The notes beneath the pieces were generated by a model. That model was not told the DNA's origin. It saw nothing but the letters and a program-made list of their open reading frames with translations, and ran no database searches. Below, piece after piece: positions 13,488 to 16,431 of a stretch of 16,431 nucleotides of DNA. Both the position numbers and the translations under genes were made by a program. Location of the stretch: positions 1 through 16,431 of the forward strand of contig CAMLJW010000065.1 in NCBI GenBank assembly GCA_946480485.1, given 5' to 3'. How positions within the stretch are numbered: position 1 is the stretch's first letter; the number at the start of each line of letters is the position of its first letter. Source of the DNA: an uncultured Streptomyces sp. GTDB taxonomy: Bacteria > Actinomycetota > Actinomycetes > Streptomycetales > Streptomycetaceae.

Positions 13488-14249
13488 TCAGGTGGCGCGC
13501 ACGGCGTGCCCCGCCCCCCGCAGCGTCTCCTTCACCTCGCCGATCCGCAGATCACCGAAGTGGAACACGGACGCTGCGAGCACGGCGTCCGCGCCCGCGG
13601 CGATCGCCGGTGGGAAGTGGGCGAGCCGCCCGGCGCCACCGCTGGCGATCAGGGGGACGGTCACATGCTTGCGTACGGCCCCGATCATCTCGATGTCGTA
13701 GCCGTCCTTCGTTCCGTCCGCGTCCATCGAGTTGAGAAGGATCTCCCCCGCGCCCAGCTCGGCGGCCCGGTGCGCCCACTCGACGGCGTCGATGCCGGTG
13801 CCCTCGCGGCCGCCGTGCGTCGTCACCTCGAAGCTCCCGGACGCTGTCCTGCGCGCGTCGACCGAGAGGACCAGTACCTGTCGTCCGAAGCGCTCCGCGA
13901 TCTCGCGGATCAGTTCGGGGCGGGCGATGGCCGCAGTGTTCACGCCGACCTTGTCCGCCCCGGCCCGCAGCAGCTTGTCGACGTCCTCGGCCGTGCGCAC
14001 CCCGCCGCCCACCGTCAGCGGGATGAACACCTGCTCCGCCGTGCGGCGCACCACGTCGTACGTGGTCTCGCGGTTGCCGGAGGACGCCGTGATGTCCAGG
14101 AACGTCAGCTCGTCTGCGCCCTCGGCGTCGTACACCTTGGCCATCTCGACGGGGTCGCCCGCGTCGCGCAGGTTCTGGAAGTTGACGCCCTTGACGACCC
14201 GGCCGTTGTCGACGTCCAGGCAGGGGATGACTCGGACCGCCAGGGTCAT
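13488..14249 (-). CDS. hisF: Imidazole glycerol phosphate synthase, cyclase subunit
   Basis: HisF uses ammonia from HisH to convert PRFAR to imidazole glycerol phosphate and AICAR. The 253-residue (beta/alpha)8 barrel has the two catalytic aspartates, Asp12 in [14 protein letters not shown] and Asp131 in LSVDARR, and phosphate-binding glycines in TVGGGVRT and IASGGAG. ATG at 14249 overlaps the stop of the RidA-family gene by four bases (ATGA), and GAGGAG lies 11 bases upstream, so the two are coupled in translation. It is the last gene of the leftward his group. HisH is encoded two genes upstream, with priA and the RidA gene in between. Confidence 0.97.
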   Translation of the reverse strand: MTLAVRVIPCLDVDNGRVVKGVNFQNLRDAGDPVEMAKVYDAEGADELTFLDITASSGNRETTYDVVRRTAEQVFIPLTVGGGVRTAEDVDKLLRAGADKVGVNTAAIARPELIREIAERFGRQVLVLSVDARRTASGSFEVTTHGGREGTGIDAVEWAHRAAELGAGEILLNSMDADGTKDGYDIEMIGAVRKHVTVPLIASGGAGRLAHFPPAIAAGADAVLAASVFHFGDLRIGEVKETLRGAGHAVRAT

Positions 14250-14650
14250 GGATTCACGGCTCCTCTGAATGCTTCCACTTCCACTTCGACCAGGATGCGC
14301 GGATCGACGAAGCCCTCCACGATGAGCAGGGTCGAGGCAGGGCGCACGGAGTCGAAGATCTCCTTGTGGGCCCGGCCCACCTCGTCCACGTCCCGCGCGT
14401 GGGTGAGATACATCCGCGTACGGATCACGGACTCGGCACCGAGCCCGAACCGGCGTATCGCGTCCAGGGCGTTGGAGAAGGCCACTCGGGCCTGCTCGTA
14501 CGGGTCGCCCTCGCCGTGCAGCAGGTTCCCCTGGAAGGACGTGGTGCCCGCCACCAGAACGCGGTCGCCCGCCGCGACGGCGCGCGCGAAACCGAAGGAC
14601 TCCTCCCAGGGGCTCCCGCTCTGCACACGCCGCACGGCTTCCGCCGTCAT
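14246..14650 (-). CDS. RidA/YjgF-family protein in the his group
   Basis: A 134-residue protein of the Rid (YjgF/YER057c/UK114) family. Archetypal RidA hydrolyses reactive 2-aminoacrylate and other enamines/imines. The fold is recognised from [40 protein letters not shown] and VEVEVEAF. Where canonical RidA has an active-site Arg in PARS, this protein reads RPAST (103-107), so the Arg is absent or shifted by two places; it may belong to a Rid subgroup without that deaminase activity. It is 31 bases past priA and overlaps hisF by four bases, so it is made with them. Role in histidine synthesis is unknown. Confidence 0.9.
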   Translation of the reverse strand: MTAEAVRRVQSGSPWEESFGFARAVAAGDRVLVAGTTSFQGNLLHGEGDPYEQARVAFSNALDAIRRFGLGAESVIRTRMYLTHARDVDEVGRAHKEIFDSVRPASTLLIVEGFVDPRILVEVEVEAFRGAVNP

Positions 14651-14681
14651 GACACCGACACCGCATCCCTCTTCACGGCGG

Positions 14682-15407
14682 TCACGACACGGCCTCCAGG
14701 GCCTCTTCCAGGGTGAACGCCTTCGCGTAGAGCGCCTTCCCGACGATCGCGCCCTCCACGCCGAGCGGAACGAGTTCGGCGATGGCGCGGAGGTCGTCCA
14801 GCGAGGACACGCCGCCGGAGGCCACCACCGGGCGGTCCGTCGCCGCGCAGACGTTCTTCAGCAGCTCCAGGTTCGGGCCCTGCAGCGTGCCGTCCTTGGC
14901 GATGTCCGTGACGACGTAGCGGGCGCAGCCCTCGGAGTTGAGGCGCTCCAGCGTCTCGTAGAGGTCACCACCGTCACGGGTCCAGCCGCGACCGCGCAGC
15001 GTCGTGCCGCGTACGTCGAGACCGACCGCGATCTTGTCGCCGTGCTGAGCGATGGCCTTGGCGACCCACTCGGGGGTCTCCAGGGCGGCCGTGCCCAGGT
15101 TGACGCGGGTGCAGCCGGTGGCGAGCGCGGCGGCGAGCGTGTCGTCGTCGCGGATGCCGCCGGACAGCTCGACCTTGATGTCCATCGCCTTGGCGACCTC
15201 GGCGATCAGTGCCCGGTTGTCGCCCGTTCCGAACGCGGCGTCCAGGTCGACGAGGTGCAGCCACTCGGCACCCGCCCGCTGCCAGGCGAGGGCCGCCTCG
15301 AGCGGAGAGCCGTACGAGGTCTCCGTACCGGACTGGCCGTGCACCAGGCGGACCGCCTGGCCGTCACGGACGTCCACGGCGGGGAGGAGTTCGAGCTTCG
15401 GGGCCAT
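14682..15407 (-). CDS. priA: Bifunctional HisA/TrpF phosphoribosyl isomerase PriA
   Basis: PriA performs two Amadori isomerisations: ProFAR to PRFAR in histidine synthesis and phosphoribosyl anthranilate to CdRP in tryptophan synthesis. It replaces both HisA and TrpF in actinobacteria. The 241-residue TIM barrel shows Asp12 in [18 protein letters not shown], Ser82 in [11 protein letters not shown], Asp131 in VGLDVRG, the GRGWTRDGG loop, and [14 protein letters not shown] with the second catalytic Asp; phosphate is held by VASGGVSS and AIVGKALY. The near identity to the Streptomyces coelicolor protein as I recall it supports the bifunctional form. ATG at 15407 shares one base with the hisH stop (TGATG), coupling translation. 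No trpF or hisA is seen elsewhere in the window. Confidence 0.96.
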   Translation of the reverse strand: MAPKLELLPAVDVRDGQAVRLVHGQSGTETSYGSPLEAALAWQRAGAEWLHLVDLDAAFGTGDNRALIAEVAKAMDIKVELSGGIRDDDTLAAALATGCTRVNLGTAALETPEWVAKAIAQHGDKIAVGLDVRGTTLRGRGWTRDGGDLYETLERLNSEGCARYVVTDIAKDGTLQGPNLELLKNVCAATDRPVVASGGVSSLDDLRAIAELVPLGVEGAIVGKALYAKAFTLEEALEAVS

Positions 15408-16051
15408 CACAGGGTTCCGATCCAGTTGTTCAGCAGCTGTGCTCCGGCGTCGCCGGACTTCTCGGGGTGGAACTGGGTCGCCCACAGAGCGCCGTTCTCG
15501 ACGGCCGCCACGAAGGGCTTGCCGTGCGTCGACCAGGTCACCAGGGGCGCCCGCATCGCCGGGTTCGCGATCTCCATGGACCAGTCGTGGACGGCGTACG
15601 AGTGGACGAAGTAGAAGCGGGAGTCCGCGTCGAGCCCCGCGAAGAGCTCCGAACCGGTCGGCGCCTCCACGGTGTTCCAGCCCATGTGCGGCACGATATC
15701 GGCCTGCAACGGCTCGACCGAGCCGGGCCACTCGTCGAGGCCCTCGGTCTGAACGCCGTGCTCGATGCCGCGCGCGAAGAGGATCTGCATGCCGACGCAG
15801 ATCCCCATCACCGGACGGCCACCGGCCAGGCGGCGGTCCACGATCCAGTCGCCGCGCGCCTCCTTCAGCCCGCGCATACAGGCGGCGAAGGCGCCGACAC
15901 CGGGCACCAGCAGCCCGTCGGCGTTCATGGCCCTGTCGAAGTCGCGGGTGATCTCGACCTCGGCACCCGCGCGCGCGAGCGCGCGTTCGGCGGACCGGAC
16001 GTTCCCGAAGCCGTAGTCGAAGACGACCACTCGTTTCGAAGGCGTACTCAA
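15407..16051 (-). CDS. hisH: Imidazole glycerol phosphate synthase, glutaminase subunit (TTG start)
   Basis: HisH releases ammonia from glutamine for HisF. The 214-residue class I amidotransferase has the nucleophile in GICVGMQ (Cys85), and His195 and Glu197 in QFHPEKS. I place the start at TTG (16051): GGAGGT lies exactly six bases before it, the TTG overlaps the stop of the upstream small gene by four bases (TTGA), and the protein then begins [17 protein letters not shown] as expected for the family. A GTG at 16057 directly abuts the ribosome site, and a GTG at 16090 would add 13 residues unlike any HisH start I know. The stop codon shares one base with priA. The oxyanion-strand region reads [10 protein letters not shown]. 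Confidence 0.95.
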   Translation of the reverse strand: MSTPSKRVVVFDYGFGNVRSAERALARAGAEVEITRDFDRAMNADGLLVPGVGAFAACMRGLKEARGDWIVDRRLAGGRPVMGICVGMQILFARGIEHGVQTEGLDEWPGSVEPLQADIVPHMGWNTVEAPTGSELFAGLDADSRFYFVHSYAVHDWSMEIANPAMRAPLVTWSTHGKPFVAAVENGALWATQFHPEKSGDAGAQLLNNWIGTL

Positions 16052-16212
16052 TTCCACACCTCCAGCCGGAGGACTCCCGCCACGAGACACATCGCGGCTC
16101 CGATGGAGAGCAGCACGACGAGGCTCTTCGGCATCTGCTGTTTGACGAAGGAGACGATGCCGCCGACCAGGAAGAGGCCGAGGACGATCAGTACGGTGGA
16201 CAGCCCGCTCAT
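16048..16212 (-). CDS. 54-residue two-span membrane protein inside the his group
   Basis: A small hydrophobic protein of unknown function between hisB and hisH. It has two predicted membrane segments (about 5-22 and 30-48) joined by a short basic loop FVKQQMPKS, and ends LRLEVWN. The ATG at 16212 lies four bases after the hisB stop, and its own stop overlaps the TTG of hisH by four bases, so it is locked into the operon. A longer in-frame start at 16257 would run back into hisB and is unlikely. No ribosome site is obvious, so it may depend on ribosomes finishing hisB. Strong G/C third positions and the tight packing argue that it is a real gene. Confidence 0.8.
   Translation of the reverse strand: MSGLSTVLIVLGLFLVGGIVSFVKQQMPKSLVVLLSIGAAMCLVAGVLRLEVWN
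16058..16063 (-). promoter_or_regulatory. Ribosome binding site deciding the hisH TTG start
   Basis: GGAGGT, a full complement to the 16S rRNA 3' end, six bases before TTG. It lies inside the last codons of the small membrane protein gene. The next possible start (GTG at 16057) would have zero spacing. Confidence 0.8.
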
Positions 16213-16216
16213 GGCT

Positions 16217-16431
16217 CTACAGGGCACCCTTCGTGGACGGGAGGATGCCGGCGGCACGCGGGTCGCGCTCGCAAGCGTAGCGCAGCGCCCGGGCCAGCGC
16301 CTTGAACTGGCACTCCACGATGTGGTGCGCGTTGCGCCCGTAGGGCACGTGCACGTGCAGCGCGATCTGCGCCTGCGCGACGAAGGACTCCAGGATGTGC
16401 CGGGTCATCGTCGTGTCGTACTCGCCGATCA
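16217..16431 (-). CDS. hisB: Imidazoleglycerol-phosphate dehydratase, C-terminal part
   Basis: The last 71 codons of HisB, which dehydrates imidazole glycerol phosphate to imidazole acetol phosphate, the step straight after HisHF. The gene runs off the right edge. Visible are GEYDTTMTRHILESFV, then VPYGRNAHHIVECQFKALARALR, with the second His-His-x-x-Glu metal motif of the duplicated HisB fold, and the typical end GILPSTKGAL. It is the dehydratase form as far as can be seen; an N-terminal phosphatase fusion as in E. coli cannot be excluded from this part but is not expected in Streptomyces. Confidence 0.95.
   Translation of the reverse strand, partial: IGEYDTTMTRHILESFVAQAQIALHVHVPYGRNAHHIVECQFKALARALRYACERDPRAAGILPSTKGAL

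Noticed and set aside
13506..15614. 702-codon plus-strand frame opposite hisF, the RidA gene and priA
   Set aside because: It crosses three well-supported minus-strand genes and has no recognisable domain.
1..16431. Mobile elements, prophage genes, rRNA, tRNA
   Set aside because: No transposase, integrase, terminal inverted repeats or clover-leaf-like sequence was seen on either strand.

Overview
The window looks like chromosomal DNA of a Streptomyces species. It is very GC-rich with strong G/C preference at third codon positions. It carries the actinobacterial bifunctional isomerase PriA in place of separate HisA and TrpF, a TrpM-like small protein, and the family set lgt / DsbA-like / trpA / trpB / trpM / trpC / DUF2752 / HGxxPAAW / Trp-associated membrane protein / trpE / hisI / hisF / priA / hisH / hisB, an order I recall from Streptomyces chromosomes. 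Nearly every gene reads leftward; only the TIGR03085-type gene at 12758-13393 reads rightward. I see no rRNA, tRNA, CRISPR array, insertion sequence or phage gene.

Layout from left to right: (1) 1-1772, the N-terminal 590 codons of the large glutamate synthase subunit gltB, preceded by a 366-base control region rich in palindromes. (2) 2139-2867, a VIT1/CCC1-type metal transporter. (3) 3148-4994, lgt and a membrane-anchored thioredoxin-fold protein, bounded on both sides by perfect GC-rich hairpin terminators. (4) 5110-8721, trpA, trpB, trpM and trpC. (5) 8912-10548, three small membrane proteins of unknown function. (6) 10644-12571, trpE and hisI, only 11 bases apart. (7) 12758-13393, the TIGR03085-family gene, divergent from hisI and probably leaderless. 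(8) 13488-16431, hisF, a RidA-family gene, priA, hisH, a 54-residue membrane protein and the 3' part of hisB, tightly packed with 1- to 4-base overlaps at several joints.

The genes work together as a joined histidine-tryptophan block. PriA serves both pathways: ProFAR isomerisation for His and PRA isomerisation for Trp. HisH/HisF, HisB and HisI carry His steps, while TrpE, TrpC and TrpBA carry Trp steps. TrpG, TrpD, HisG, HisE, HisC, HisD and the histidinol-phosphate phosphatase are not in the window. gltB supplies glutamate and also uses glutamine, the amide donor for HisH and for anthranilate synthase.

The points most worth a second look are the membrane-protein genes embedded in the trp and his blocks, the unclear start of TrpM with a coding-like upstream extension, direct repeats and a stop-start-overlapping short reading frame in front of trpC, a palindrome array in front of gltB, an 8-codon duplication across the trpE stop codon, and a possible short RNA between a plus-strand promoter-like site and the lgt terminator. 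I did not find a clear-cut new defence or mobile system.
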